In this document: positions 25,969 through 34,961 of the stretch, in pieces
How positions within the stretch are numbered: the stretch's first letter is position 1
Layout of the letters: every line of letters starts with the position of its first letter
Assembly: GCA_021151695.1 (NCBI GenBank)
Contig: JAGKWU010000017.1
Span: 1 to 64,000 of the forward strand
Direction of reading: 5' to 3'
DNA: 64,000 nt
Source of the DNA: Cellvibrionaceae bacterium
Lineage (GTDB): Bacteria; Pseudomonadota; Gammaproteobacteria; Pseudomonadales; Cellvibrionaceae
Translations under genes and position numbers: made by a program
The notes under the pieces: generated by a model
Databases searched by the model: none
What the model saw: the letters and a program-made list of their open reading frames with translations, nothing else
Told to the model about the DNA's origin: nothing

Positions 25969-27867
25969 ATGTTTTCCAACTGGTCGCTCAAACGTAAAAT
26001 CTGTTCCACAGTAGCCTTGGCGCTGATCCTTATGGGGTTTATCGTCGCCTATATGTCCTACGCGTCGGCCATGAAAGCCATGGAAAGCAATATCACCAAT
26101 CAGGTAAATGGCATCTCGGCCACTTTCAGTAAATATGTGAGCGACTGGTTTGCGCTCAAGGGTAAGTCGTTGGAGAGTTTTCCTGCTACGGCGGATGACG
26201 CCAGCTATAACGCCCACCTGGTCCAGCTCAAAATTGCCGCCGATGTGGATAACAGCTTTCTGGCCTTTAGCGATGGCAAGCTGGTCAATGCCAATAACCT
26301 GGTCATGGCGCCGGGCAACGACGATCCGCGTAAATGGGCCTGGTATATAGAGGCAATGAAGGACACCCGTAAAACTTTTATTGATAACCCTTCGGTAGCC
26401 TCGGCGACGGGCAAATTTGTGGTATCCCTTGGGCGTGCAGTACTTAACAGTGATGGCTCAGTCAAAGGTGTGCTGGGTATAGATGTGGTCATTGATTCCA
26501 TCGTCAGCCAACTGCGCGATATCAACCTGCCGGGTGAGGGCTATATGTTTATTGCCACCCGCAAAGGTACTGTCTTTGCCCACGCCAGCGACAAACTGCT
26601 CAACAAGCCGGTCACTCAGGTGTCCGAAGAGCTGACTTCCAGTTTTATCGACAACGCCATAGCCCATCACGACCAACTTCATTTGGTTAAAGCGGATGGC
26701 CGCACTCGTCAGGTGTTTGCCAGTGCTATTCCCAATTCCAGCCTTATCCTGGTGATGTTGCTGGATCGCGATCTATTGGTTAAACCGGTGGAATCCACCC
26801 TGATGGGGCAGATGGTGATTGTGGTTGTGCTGTTGGTGGTGGCGATACTGGCGATTAACTGGATTATTGGTCAGTTACTACTGCCACTATTGCGCGTATC
26901 CCAATCGCTCTCTGATATAGCCTCGGGTGGGGGTGATCTCTCCCGCCGTTTGCCGGTTACCTCCCAGGACGAAGTCGGCGAACTGGCGCGCAACTTCAAT
27001 CTGTTTGTAGATCACATGCACGATTTGGTGAGTCATATACGTGCCCAGGCCACCGAGCTGAATTCCAACGCCAAATCCATGGCTGAGCGTGCTTACACCT
27101 CGGTGAAAGAACTGGGCACGCAGCAGGAGCAAATCGGTGCGGTGGCGCAAGCCATGACTGAAATGACCAATGCCACCCAGGAAATCGCCCACCACGCTGA
27201 GCGTACAGCCAGTTCCGTGCAGGAGTCGGTTAACAGTGCCGAAGAGGGTAAAACCCAGGTAGACAAAACTCGCGACTCCATTGTGGTACTGGCCAATAAA
27301 GTGGAGCAGGCGGGCAATGTAATCTCCAACCTCAACAAGCACGCCCAGGATATCAACGGCATTTTGGCGACTATCCAGGGGATTGCCGAGCAGACCAATC
27401 TGCTGGCGCTCAATGCGGCCATTGAGGCGGCGCGTGCTGGCGAGCAAGGCAGGGGGTTTGCCGTGGTGGCGGACGAAGTGCGGGTCCTTTCCCAGCGCAC
27501 CCATGCCAGTACGGGCGAGATTCAAGCGATGATTGGTTCATTACAGGGTACGGCGCAGAATGCGGTCGCTATTATGGATGAGGGCAGGGTGCTCGCCACC
27601 GGTAGCGTCGACAATGCCGACAAGGCATCGCGCTCGCTCAAGAGTATTAATGATGCAGTGGGCACCATTAGCCATATGGCGGTGCAAATTGCGACAGCTG
27701 CTGAAGAGCAGAGCCAAGTGGTAAAAGAAGTGCTGCGTAATATGACCAGCATAAAGCAGGTGGCCGACAGCTCTGCCAGCGAAGCCCACCAGGGCGAGGC
27801 GCGCGCCAAGGTGCTGCAGGATCACTCGCACGTGCTCAACGATAAAGTCTCCACCTTCAAACTCTAG
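25969..27867 (+). CDS. Methyl-accepting chemotaxis protein with Cache sensor domain
   Basis: A 632-residue transmembrane receptor. A first helix (about 12-32) and a second (about 283-305) bracket a periplasmic double-Cache-type domain of some 250 residues, a fold that often binds small organic ligands such as amino acids or carboxylates. HAMP and a signalling domain with AEQTNLLALNAAIEAARAGEQ follow. The C-terminus (DKVSTFKL) has no CheR tether. The ATG at 25969 has GGAGG just upstream and is chosen over an earlier in-frame ATG. Unlinked to che genes, it probably serves the main flagellar chemotaxis system (inference). Confidence 0.92.
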   Translation: MFSNWSLKRKICSTVALALILMGFIVAYMSYASAMKAMESNITNQVNGISATFSKYVSDWFALKGKSLESFPATADDASYNAHLVQLKIAADVDNSFLAFSDGKLVNANNLVMAPGNDDPRKWAWYIEAMKDTRKTFIDNPSVASATGKFVVSLGRAVLNSDGSVKGVLGIDVVIDSIVSQLRDINLPGEGYMFIATRKGTVFAHASDKLLNKPVTQVSEELTSSFIDNAIAHHDQLHLVKADGRTRQVFASAIPNSSLILVMLLDRDLLVKPVESTLMGQMVIVVVLLVVAILAINWIIGQLLLPLLRVSQSLSDIASGGGDLSRRLPVTSQDEVGELARNFNLFVDHMHDLVSHIRAQATELNSNAKSMAERAYTSVKELGTQQEQIGAVAQAMTEMTNATQEIAHHAERTASSVQESVNSAEEGKTQVDKTRDSIVVLANKVEQAGNVISNLNKHAQDINGILATIQGIAEQTNLLALNAAIEAARAGEQGRGFAVVADEVRVLSQRTHASTGEIQAMIGSLQGTAQNAVAIMDEGRVLATGSVDNADKASRSLKSINDAVGTISHMAVQIATAAEEQSQVVKEVLRNMTSIKQVADSSASEAHQGEARAKVLQDHSHVLNDKVSTFKL

Positions 27868-28039
27868 TTTCTGTGGGAGTTGCCGGCCGGCTCAGCTGGC
27901 AGCTCTATCTTCAAGTCAGCGATAAATCCCTTATAAGACTATGGGAATTTTTCCCGCAGGCGAGTACAATCGCGCGCCCAACTGTGTCTGCTGCTAATTG
28001 CGCGCCAGTGTCCTTGAGATATTCCAGCGGGAGCCTCCT

Positions 28040-29257
28040 ATGTCTAGCATCAAAAAAGTAGTCCTTGCCTATTCCGGCGGCCTGGATACTTCAGTAATCG
28101 TTAAGTGGTTACAAGAAAACTATAACTGCGAGGTGGTGACTTTCACCGCTGATATCGGCCAAGGCGAAGAAGTAGAGCCGGCCCGCGCCAAAGCCGAAGC
28201 TCTCGGCGTTAAACAAATCTACATTGACGACTTGCGCGAAGAATTTGTTCGCGATTTCGTGTTCCCCATGTTCCGCGCTAACACCATTTATGAAGGCGAA
28301 TACTTGCTGGGCACCTCCATTGCCCGTCCGCTGATCGCCAAGCGTTTGATTGAGATTGCCAACGAAGTGGGTGCTGACGCTATCTCCCACGGCGCTACCG
28401 GTAAAGGTAACGACCAGGTGCGTTTCGAGCTGGGTGCTTACGCACTGAAGCCAGGCATCAAGGTAATCGCCCCATGGCGCGAGTGGGATCTGACCTCTCG
28501 CGAAACCCTGATGGAATACTGCGCCAAGAACAATATTCCGGTTGATTTCAACAAGAAGAAAAAATCCCCTTACTCCATGGATGCCAACCTGCTGCACATC
28601 TCTTATGAGGGCGGCGTGCTGGAAAACCCATGGACTGAAGCTGAAGAAGACATGTGGCGCTGGAGTGTTTCTCCCGAAGCTGCGCCCGACAAGGCTACCT
28701 ATATCGACCTGACCTATGAGAAAGGTGACGTGGTTGCGATCAACGGCGAGAAAATGTCTCCTGCAACCGTACTGGCTTACCTGAACAAAGTGGGTGGCGA
28801 GAACGGTGTTGGTCGTCTGGATATCGTTGAAAACCGTTATGTAGGCATGAAGTCTCGCGGCTGCTACGAAACCCCCGGTGGCACCATCATGCTGCGCGCT
28901 CACCGCGCTATTGAATCCATCACCCTGGACCGTGAAGTTGCTCACTTGAAAGACAGCATCATGCCCAAGTACGCCGACATGATTTACAACGGCTACTGGT
29001 GGAGCCCGGAGCGCAAGATGCTGCAAACCATGATCGACGAGTCGCAAACTTACGTAAATGGTGAAGTGCGCGTGAAGCTGTACAAAGGCGCTGTGCACGT
29101 GGTTGGCCGCCGTTCTGCAGACAGCTTGTTCGACGAGAAGATTGCAACATTCGAAGATGACGCTGGCGCTTACAACCAGAAAGATGCGGAAGGCTTTATC
29201 AAGCTGAACGCCCTGCGTATGCGTATTGCTGCCAACAAAGGCCGCACCCTTAAATAA
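28040..29257 (+). CDS. argG: Argininosuccinate synthase
   Basis: Joins citrulline and aspartate with ATP in arginine biosynthesis. The 405-residue protein starts MSSIKKVVLAYSGGLDTS, containing the SGGLDTS PP-loop, and has GATGKGNDQVRFE and SMDANLLHISYEGG family blocks. The ATG at 28040 follows GGGAGCC. The gene stands alone and is followed by a non-T hairpin and GC-rich tandem repeats. Confidence 0.97.
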   Translation: MSSIKKVVLAYSGGLDTSVIVKWLQENYNCEVVTFTADIGQGEEVEPARAKAEALGVKQIYIDDLREEFVRDFVFPMFRANTIYEGEYLLGTSIARPLIAKRLIEIANEVGADAISHGATGKGNDQVRFELGAYALKPGIKVIAPWREWDLTSRETLMEYCAKNNIPVDFNKKKKSPYSMDANLLHISYEGGVLENPWTEAEEDMWRWSVSPEAAPDKATYIDLTYEKGDVVAINGEKMSPATVLAYLNKVGGENGVGRLDIVENRYVGMKSRGCYETPGGTIMLRAHRAIESITLDREVAHLKDSIMPKYADMIYNGYWWSPERKMLQTMIDESQTYVNGEVRVKLYKGAVHVVGRRSADSLFDEKIATFEDDAGAYNQKDAEGFIKLNALRMRIAANKGRTLK

Positions 29258-29270
29258 GGTTGTTGGTGTT

Positions 29271-29296
29271 AGGAGCGACTGATCTTGGTCGTTCCT
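29271..29296 (+). other. Hairpin downstream of argG
   Basis: A 9-bp stem with one G-U pair (AGGAGCGAC with GTCGTTCCT) and an 8-base loop, 14 bases after the argG stop. It has no T-run. Confidence 0.5.
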
Positions 29297-29350
29297 AGCC
29301 GGGCGCCCTTAGCCAGGCGCCCCTAGCCGGGTGCCCCTGGTCGGGCACCC
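29295..29350. repeat. Four 14-bp GC-rich tandem units
   Basis: Units at 29295-29308, 29309-29322, 29323-29336 and 29337-29350 of the form CTAGCCGGGCGCCC with one to four changes each. The 333-base argG-ccoN gap contains this array, the preceding hairpin and an Anr/FNR-type box; nothing coding was supported in it. Confidence 0.85.
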
Positions 29351-29462
29351 CTAAAGATTTGTACGAATAAACAGCAAAAATAAAAAGTTGCCCTACACTT
29401 TGCTCAAGTATTGTGCAGTGCACTGTAAGACCAGCTAGCGCTTGCTAAAAAGGGATGTCAGT

Positions 29463-29476
29463 TTGACGGATATCAA
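29463..29476 (+). promoter_or_regulatory. Anr/FNR-type binding site upstream of ccoN
   Basis: TTGACGGATATCAA fits the established TTGAY-N4-RTCAA pattern. It is 114 bases before the ccoN ATG, a position suited to activation of the high-affinity oxidase when oxygen is low. The match is seen; regulation by an Anr/FNR protein is inferred from the known behaviour of cco operons. Confidence 0.8.
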
Positions 29477-29590
29477 GCCAGCTACAGATAAGACGATAGA
29501 GAATGAGGCCAAAGAAGTGGCCGGATGGGCAGTAGCCCAGGATTGTCTTGTTACCAATTTCTTTTTTATTTACTAGTGTGGGATTGTCCT

Positions 29591-31045
29591 ATGGGTAGTC
29601 ATGTAAATGCAGCTGGTGCACCACCGGCCTACGACTTCGATATAGTACGCAAGTTCGCCATTATGACCGTAGTTTGGGGCATATTTGGTATGGGCATGGG
29701 TGTCTTTATCGCGTCTGAACTGGTATGGCCAGGTCTTAACGATCTGTTCCAACCTTTCACTCACTTCGGTCGCTTGCGCCCGCTGCACACCAACGCGGTG
29801 ATCTTCGCTTTCGGCGGTTGTGCACTTTTCGCTACTTCTTACTACGTTGTACAACGTACCTGCCAGACCAAGCTGTTTGGCGGCTGGTTGGTGCCATTCA
29901 CCTTCTGGGGCTGGCAAGCGGTTATTGTTCTGGCGGCAATCACCCTGCCACAGGGTATGACCCAGGCGAAAGAATATGCCGAGCTGGAATGGCCAATCGA
30001 CATTCTGCTGGGGCTGGTGTGGATCTCTTACGCCATTGTGTTCTTCGGTACGATCGTCAAGCGCACCACTTCGCACATCTATGTAGCTAACTGGTTCTAC
30101 GGCGGCTTTATCGTAACCGTAGCTGTGCTGCACATAGTGAACTCCGCTGCTGTACCAGTATCCCTGTTTAAATCCTACTCTGCCTATGCCGGTGCTGCCG
30201 ATGCCATGGTGCAGTGGTGGTACGGCCATAACGCCGTAGGTTTCTTCCTGACTGCCGGCTTCCTCGGCATGATGTACTACTTTGTTCCCAAGCAAGCCGG
30301 TCGTCCGGTTTACTCTTACCAACTGTCTATCGTGCACTTCTGGGCGCTGATCTCCCTCTACATCTGGGCTGGTTCTCACCACTTGCACTACTCAGCCCTG
30401 CCTGACTGGACCCAGTCGCTCGGCATGGTAATGTCCCTGATCCTGTTGGCTCCAAGTTGGGGCGGAATGATCAACGGCATCATGACCCTGTCTGGCGCCT
30501 GGCACAAACTGCGCACCGACCCAATCCTGCGCTTCCTGGTAGTAGCTCTGTCCTTCTACGGTATGTCTACCTTCGAAGGCCCGATGATGGCAATCAAAAC
30601 CGTTAACGCCCTGTCGCACGATACTGACTGGACCGTTGGCCACGTACACTCTGGTGCACTGGGTTGGGTTGCCATGATCTCTATCGGTTCTGTTTATCAT
30701 CTGTTGCCAATCGTTTCTGGTCGCAATGCTATGTACAGCACTCGTTTGATTAACATCCATTTCTGGTTGGCCACTATCGGCACTGTGCTCTACGTAGTTG
30801 CCATGTGGGTGAACGGCATTATGCAAGGCCTGATGTGGCGTGCATTTAACGCCGACGGCACCCTGACTTACAGCTTCCTCGAATCTGTACAGTACAGCCA
30901 CTATGGCTACCTGATGCGCGCCGTTGGTGGTGCTTTCTTCCTGACAGGTATGTTCATCATGGCTTATAACACCTACCGCACCGTTAAAGGTGATGCGACT
31001 GTAGATGTAGCAGAAACACAACCTCAGGCCCCGGCCGCTGTTTAA
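29591..31045 (+). CDS. ccoN: cbb3-type cytochrome c oxidase catalytic subunit I
   Basis: Membrane subunit holding haem b and the haem b3-CuB oxygen-reduction site. At 484 residues with about 12 helices it has the family length. Histidine ligands are visible in RPLHTNAVIF, WWYGHNAVGF, GSHHLHYSALP and VGHVHSGALGW. The ATG at 29591 gives the normal N-terminus and is preferred over an earlier in-frame ATG at 29525. It opens the ccoNOQP operon under a probable Anr/FNR site. Confidence 0.97.
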   Translation: MGSHVNAAGAPPAYDFDIVRKFAIMTVVWGIFGMGMGVFIASELVWPGLNDLFQPFTHFGRLRPLHTNAVIFAFGGCALFATSYYVVQRTCQTKLFGGWLVPFTFWGWQAVIVLAAITLPQGMTQAKEYAELEWPIDILLGLVWISYAIVFFGTIVKRTTSHIYVANWFYGGFIVTVAVLHIVNSAAVPVSLFKSYSAYAGAADAMVQWWYGHNAVGFFLTAGFLGMMYYFVPKQAGRPVYSYQLSIVHFWALISLYIWAGSHHLHYSALPDWTQSLGMVMSLILLAPSWGGMINGIMTLSGAWHKLRTDPILRFLVVALSFYGMSTFEGPMMAIKTVNALSHDTDWTVGHVHSGALGWVAMISIGSVYHLLPIVSGRNAMYSTRLINIHFWLATIGTVLYVVAMWVNGIMQGLMWRAFNADGTLTYSFLESVQYSHYGYLMRAVGGAFFLTGMFIMAYNTYRTVKGDATVDVAETQPQAPAAV

Positions 31046-31060
31046 GAGAAGGGTAGATTA

Positions 31061-31672
31061 ATGAAGGGTCATGATATTGTTGAACAGAACATTGGCTTGA
31101 TGACGATACTCGCCATCGTAGCCATTAGTTTTGGTGGATTGGTGGAAATTGTTCCGCAGTTCTTCCTGAAAGAAACTACAACTCCTATTGAAGGGCTCAA
31201 GCCGCTGCCAGCATTGGTGCTGGAAGGTCGTGATATTTATATCCGCGAAGGCTGCCACGTGTGCCACACCCAGATGGTGCGTCCACTGCGCGCAGAAGTT
31301 GAGCGCTATGGCCACTACTCGGTAGCGGGTGAATCAGTATACGAACACCCCTTCCTCTGGGGTTCCAAGCGTACAGGTCCTGACCTGGCACGCGTAGGTG
31401 GTCGTTACTCTGATGACTGGCAAAAAGCTCACTTGTTTAATCCTCGCAGTGTAGTGCCTGAGTCCATTATGCCGGCTTTCCCATGGCTGTATCAGAACAA
31501 GCTGGATGGCAAATACACCGCTGATAAAATGCGTGCTATGAGATCTGTTGGTGTGCCCTACACCGACGATGACATCGCCGGTGCAGCCAAAGCTGTTAAA
31601 GGCGTAACCGAAATGGATGCGCTGGTAGCTTACTTGCAACAGCTGGGCGTTCTTCTTAAAGAGAAACGTTAA
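31061..31672 (+). CDS. ccoO: cbb3 oxidase monohaem cytochrome c subunit II
   Basis: A 203-residue membrane-anchored cytochrome c. One N-terminal helix (about 10-30) is followed by the haem-binding CHVCH within REGCHVCHTQMVRPL. It passes electrons from CcoP to CcoN. The stop and the ccoQ start share a base (TAATG), indicating coupled translation. Confidence 0.97.
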   Translation: MKGHDIVEQNIGLMTILAIVAISFGGLVEIVPQFFLKETTTPIEGLKPLPALVLEGRDIYIREGCHVCHTQMVRPLRAEVERYGHYSVAGESVYEHPFLWGSKRTGPDLARVGGRYSDDWQKAHLFNPRSVVPESIMPAFPWLYQNKLDGKYTADKMRAMRSVGVPYTDDDIAGAAKAVKGVTEMDALVAYLQQLGVLLKEKR

Positions 31673-31875
31673 TGGACGTTGGAACTTTAGGTGCTATTTC
31701 AACCGTGCTGGTAACCATCGCCTTTATAGGTGTGTGTTACTGGGCTTTCTCGCCCAAGCTGAAAGGCCGTTTTGAGGAAGATGCAAAACTGCCTTTTGCG
31801 GACGATGATGTAGCTGAAAAGAAAGACGATAAGACTGATGGTCACCATCCAACTGATGATGGGAAAGGCAAATAG
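31672..31875 (+). CDS. ccoQ: cbb3 oxidase small subunit
   Basis: A 67-residue single-helix protein (helix about 8-28) with a charged Asp/Lys/His-rich tail, in the normal place between ccoO and ccoP. CcoQ stabilises the complex in other bacteria. Identity rests on length, topology and synteny. Confidence 0.92.
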   Translation: MDVGTLGAISTVLVTIAFIGVCYWAFSPKLKGRFEEDAKLPFADDDVAEKKDDKTDGHHPTDDGKGK

Positions 31876-31878
31876 AAT

Positions 31879-32808
31879 ATGAGTACTTTTTGGAGCTGTT
31901 GGGTTATAGGTTTAACCTCTACTAACCTGATTCTGTTGTTCTGGCTGTTAATGGCCAACCGTCGCCGCGCCGTAAAAGGCGATGAAAATGGCGAGACAAA
32001 AACAACCGGTCACGTCTACGACGGTATCGAGGAATACGACAATCCGCTGCCCAAGTGGTGGTTCGGTTTGTTCCTGGCAACCTTCGTATTTACCGCTGTT
32101 TATCTGGTGGTTTTCCCAGGTATGGGCCTGTGGAAGGGTGTGTTTGGCTGGACTTCGGTGAACCAGTTGGAAGCCGAACAGCAAAAGGCACAAGCCAAGT
32201 TTGATGAGACTTTTGGCGTATTTGCCAAAACACCTATCGCCGAACTGGCTAAAGATAGCAACGCCATGAAAATGGGTCAGCGCCTGTTCCTCAACAACTG
32301 CGCTGTATGCCACGGCTCAGACGCTGGCGGTAACTTTGGTTTCCCCAACCTGACGGATAAAGATTGGCTCTATGGTGGTGCTCCAGAGCGCATCGAAGAG
32401 ACCATCACCAAAGGTCGCCAGGCGGCAATGCCGGTATGGGGTCCTATCCTTGGTGAAACCAATGTAGCCAACGTTGCCGAGTTTGTTCTCAAGCGCGCTG
32501 GTCGTGAGCACGACGAAGCTAAAGCAGCCTTGGGTGAGCAAGTGTTTAACACCAACTGCGTGGCATGCCACGGCGCTGATGGCAAGGGCAACCAGCAAGT
32601 GGGTGCACCTAACCTGACTGACGATATCTGGCTGTACGGCGGTGAGCCTGCTGAGATTCGCCAAACTATCCGTGGTGGACGCAGCGGCAAAATGCCAGCT
32701 CACGAGCTGACCTTGAAGCCAGAGCGTATTCACCTGTTGGCGGCTTATGTGTACAGCTTGTCGCAAGACGATGCTGGTCAGCCGCTTAGCAAGCACGCTG
32801 CTAAATAA
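31879..32808 (+). CDS. ccoP: cbb3 oxidase dihaem cytochrome c subunit III
   Basis: A 309-residue dihaem cytochrome c that accepts electrons from soluble cytochromes. Two membrane helices (about 7-25 and 57-77) precede two haem domains with NCAVCHGSDAGG near residue 140 and NCVACHGADGKG near 230. It ends ccoNOQP. A perfect 10-bp hairpin lies between it and ccoG. Confidence 0.97.
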   Translation: MSTFWSCWVIGLTSTNLILLFWLLMANRRRAVKGDENGETKTTGHVYDGIEEYDNPLPKWWFGLFLATFVFTAVYLVVFPGMGLWKGVFGWTSVNQLEAEQQKAQAKFDETFGVFAKTPIAELAKDSNAMKMGQRLFLNNCAVCHGSDAGGNFGFPNLTDKDWLYGGAPERIEETITKGRQAAMPVWGPILGETNVANVAEFVLKRAGREHDEAKAALGEQVFNTNCVACHGADGKGNQQVGAPNLTDDIWLYGGEPAEIRQTIRGGRSGKMPAHELTLKPERIHLLAAYVYSLSQDDAGQPLSKHAAK

Positions 32809-32822
32809 ATCTCTGCGTTACC

Positions 32823-32849
32823 GCGAGCGCAGGCTTGATCTGCGCTCGC
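32823..32849 (+). other. Perfect hairpin between ccoP and ccoG
   Basis: GCGAGCGCAG pairs with CTGCGCTCGC around a 7-base loop. No T-run follows, so it is more likely an mRNA-stability or processing element, or a partial terminator setting structural genes above assembly genes. Confidence 0.7.
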
Positions 32850-32907
32850 AACACCCCATCTTTGCCTCGCCTGACTATTTTTTAATCTCTTTGCAAGAGG
32901 TGCTTTT

Positions 32908-34365
32908 GTGAGCGACAAGTCCCAGCAATCTTCCGTGAAATACGTACAAGGGGCCAAGGACGCAAAAGAGCAGTCTAACGAAAAACAACAGTCCAACGAG
33001 ATTCGCTACGTCAACCTGTACGAGTCCGAAGAAAAAGTTTATATCCGCCGTATTACCGGCTTTTACCAGCGTTTGCGCCGCTACACAGGCGTACCTTTAA
33101 TGCTGGGTTTCCTGCTCATGCCCTGGCTGGTTATTGATGGTCGCCCGGCCATGCTATTTGATTTATCCGCCCGCAAATTCGATATCCTGTGGATGACCTT
33201 CTGGCCACAAGACGGTTTTTATCTCGCCTGGTTACTGATTATTTCGGCCTTTCTGCTATTCACTGTGACGGTCATGGTAGGGCGTGTCTGGTGCGGCTTT
33301 ACCTGCCCGCAAACTATTTGGACCCAGATGTTTATCTGGGCCGAGCTTCTCTGCGAAGGCGACCGCAATAAACGTATCAAACTCGATGCCCAGCCCTGGA
33401 ATGTGCAAAAGCTTTTGCGCAAAGCCGGAACCCAATTTATCTGGGTGGCAATTGCCCTGGTAACCGCATTGACTTTCGTGGGTTATTTCACGCCTATACG
33501 CGAACTCACTGCCGATTTCTTCACCGTTAACCTGGATCTGACAGCGCTTTTCTGGGTGTTATTTTTTGCCGGCGCGACTTACGGCAACGCTGGATTTATG
33601 CGTGAGCAAGTGTGCAAATACATGTGTCCCTATGCGCGTTTCCAGTCGGTGATGTACGACCATGACACGCTCGCCGTCTGGTACAACAAAGAGCGTGGTG
33701 AAAAGCGCGGCCCGCGCAAAAGCGGCGAAGATTACAAGGCCCAAGGCTTGGGCGACTGCATCGATTGCTCCTGGTGTGTGCAGGTATGTCCGGTCAATAT
33801 TGATATCCGCGAAGGATTGCAAGCCGAGTGTATCGACTGCGGCCTTTGCGTAGACGCATGCAACAGCGTGATGGAAAAAATGAATTACCCGCTCGGTCTG
33901 ATCAGCTTTTCCACCGAGGGTGCGGTAGGTAAGAGCAAGGTGAAAATCCTGCGTCCGCGTGTGCTGGGTTATGGTTTTATGTTGCTGGTAATGGTTGGCC
34001 TGTTTGTGTTCTCCATAGCGAACCGTGTGCCCTTGGTCGTGGATGTTATTCGTGATCGCGGTGCGAAAATGTATCGTGTCCAGAGCGACACTGTGACCAA
34101 CGTCTACACCATCAAGATTGATAATATGGATCGCCTGCCGCACTCCTACGATATACAAGTCTCCGGCGATTTCCATTACGAAGTGCAGGGCTATAAAGCA
34201 CCTGAGCTGGCTGATGGCGAGATATATACTGTGGCGGTGCGTGTTGCGGTAAAACGCAATGAACTCAAAGGCGAGAAAAATGATGTCACCTTTACGTTGG
34301 TTGCGCGCGACAATCCTGACATTAAAGTGTCTCACACAAGTACATTTATAGGTCCATCACATTAA
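32908..34365 (+). CDS. ccoG: Cytochrome c oxidase accessory protein CcoG
   Basis: A 485-residue membrane ferredoxin-like protein needed for cbb3 maturation; CcoG is reported to act in copper reduction for the oxidase. About five helices and two 4Fe-4S motifs are visible in CIDCSWCVQVCP and CIDCGLCVDACN (residues about 288-325), with a further CGFTCP and CKYMCP cysteine set. A C-terminal beta-sandwich domain of the FixG type occupies about 375-485. Confidence 0.96.
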   Translation: MSDKSQQSSVKYVQGAKDAKEQSNEKQQSNEIRYVNLYESEEKVYIRRITGFYQRLRRYTGVPLMLGFLLMPWLVIDGRPAMLFDLSARKFDILWMTFWPQDGFYLAWLLIISAFLLFTVTVMVGRVWCGFTCPQTIWTQMFIWAELLCEGDRNKRIKLDAQPWNVQKLLRKAGTQFIWVAIALVTALTFVGYFTPIRELTADFFTVNLDLTALFWVLFFAGATYGNAGFMREQVCKYMCPYARFQSVMYDHDTLAVWYNKERGEKRGPRKSGEDYKAQGLGDCIDCSWCVQVCPVNIDIREGLQAECIDCGLCVDACNSVMEKMNYPLGLISFSTEGAVGKSKVKILRPRVLGYGFMLLVMVGLFVFSIANRVPLVVDVIRDRGAKMYRVQSDTVTNVYTIKIDNMDRLPHSYDIQVSGDFHYEVQGYKAPELADGEIYTVAVRVAVKRNELKGEKNDVTFTLVARDNPDIKVSHTSTFIGPSH

Positions 34366-34428
34366 TGGTCAGGGTTTGGTCCGGCTGGTGTTCAATATGC
34401 CAGCATGTTTATTTTACGAGGTAAATTC

Positions 34429-34956
34429 ATGAGCCAAGCGGAAGAAAAAATCCTGCCCTGGTATCGCCAATTCTGGTTCTGGTTTGTATTCGGGCCGCTT
34501 ATTTTTATTATTGCGCTCTGTGCTGTTACCGTGACTGTTGCGTTCCGCTATTCCGATGATGTAGTGACTGACAACTATTACAAATCCGGTGTCATGATCA
34601 ACCAAACCCTGCAACAGGACGAGCACGCTGCGCAATTGGGTTTGAAAGCTGCGCTTAAATTCGATCAGGATACCGGCGAAGTACTTGTCCATCTGGAGGG
34701 TAATGAGCAGCCCAAGCAATTAATGTTGTATCTGGATAATCCGGTCAAATCGGCGAAAGACCAGCACATACTTTTGCAAGAAATCAGCGCTGGTAATTAT
34801 CGCGGTGAACTTGCAGGGCCAATTAATTACTCCTGGTATCTCGCCCTGGTTCCCGAGACAGAAATCAGCAAGCGCAAACAGGCCCAGTGGCTGCTGACCG
34901 GCGACATCAACCTGGCCAATACTCGCGAGACATTGCTGCAACCGCGTGTTAAATAA
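34429..34956 (+). CDS. ccoH: cbb3 oxidase assembly protein CcoH (FixH-like)
   Basis: A 175-residue protein with one N-terminal membrane helix (about 15-40) and a periplasmic domain, matching FixH/CcoH. It is required for stable oxidase assembly. The ATG at 34429 follows ACGAGGTAAA and gives the usual MSQ start; an earlier in-frame ATG at 34405 is less likely. It is 5 bases from ccoI. Confidence 0.92.
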   Translation: MSQAEEKILPWYRQFWFWFVFGPLIFIIALCAVTVTVAFRYSDDVVTDNYYKSGVMINQTLQQDEHAAQLGLKAALKFDQDTGEVLVHLEGNEQPKQLMLYLDNPVKSAKDQHILLQEISAGNYRGELAGPINYSWYLALVPETEISKRKQAQWLLTGDINLANTRETLLQPRVK

Positions 34957-34961
34957 TCGCC

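Noticed and set aside
28109..29098. A 329-codon open frame antisense to argG
   Set aside because: It lies wholly within argG on the opposite strand, has no domain-like pattern, and is explained by argG codon bias.
29463..29576. Possible 37-codon leader peptide from a TTG before ccoN
   Set aside because: The start codon is inside the Anr/FNR box, there is no ribosome site, and the codons are not patterned.
29573..30388. Long open frame antisense to ccoN
   Set aside because: Shadow of the conserved ccoN gene; composition is His/Gln/Val-rich without a recognisable fold.
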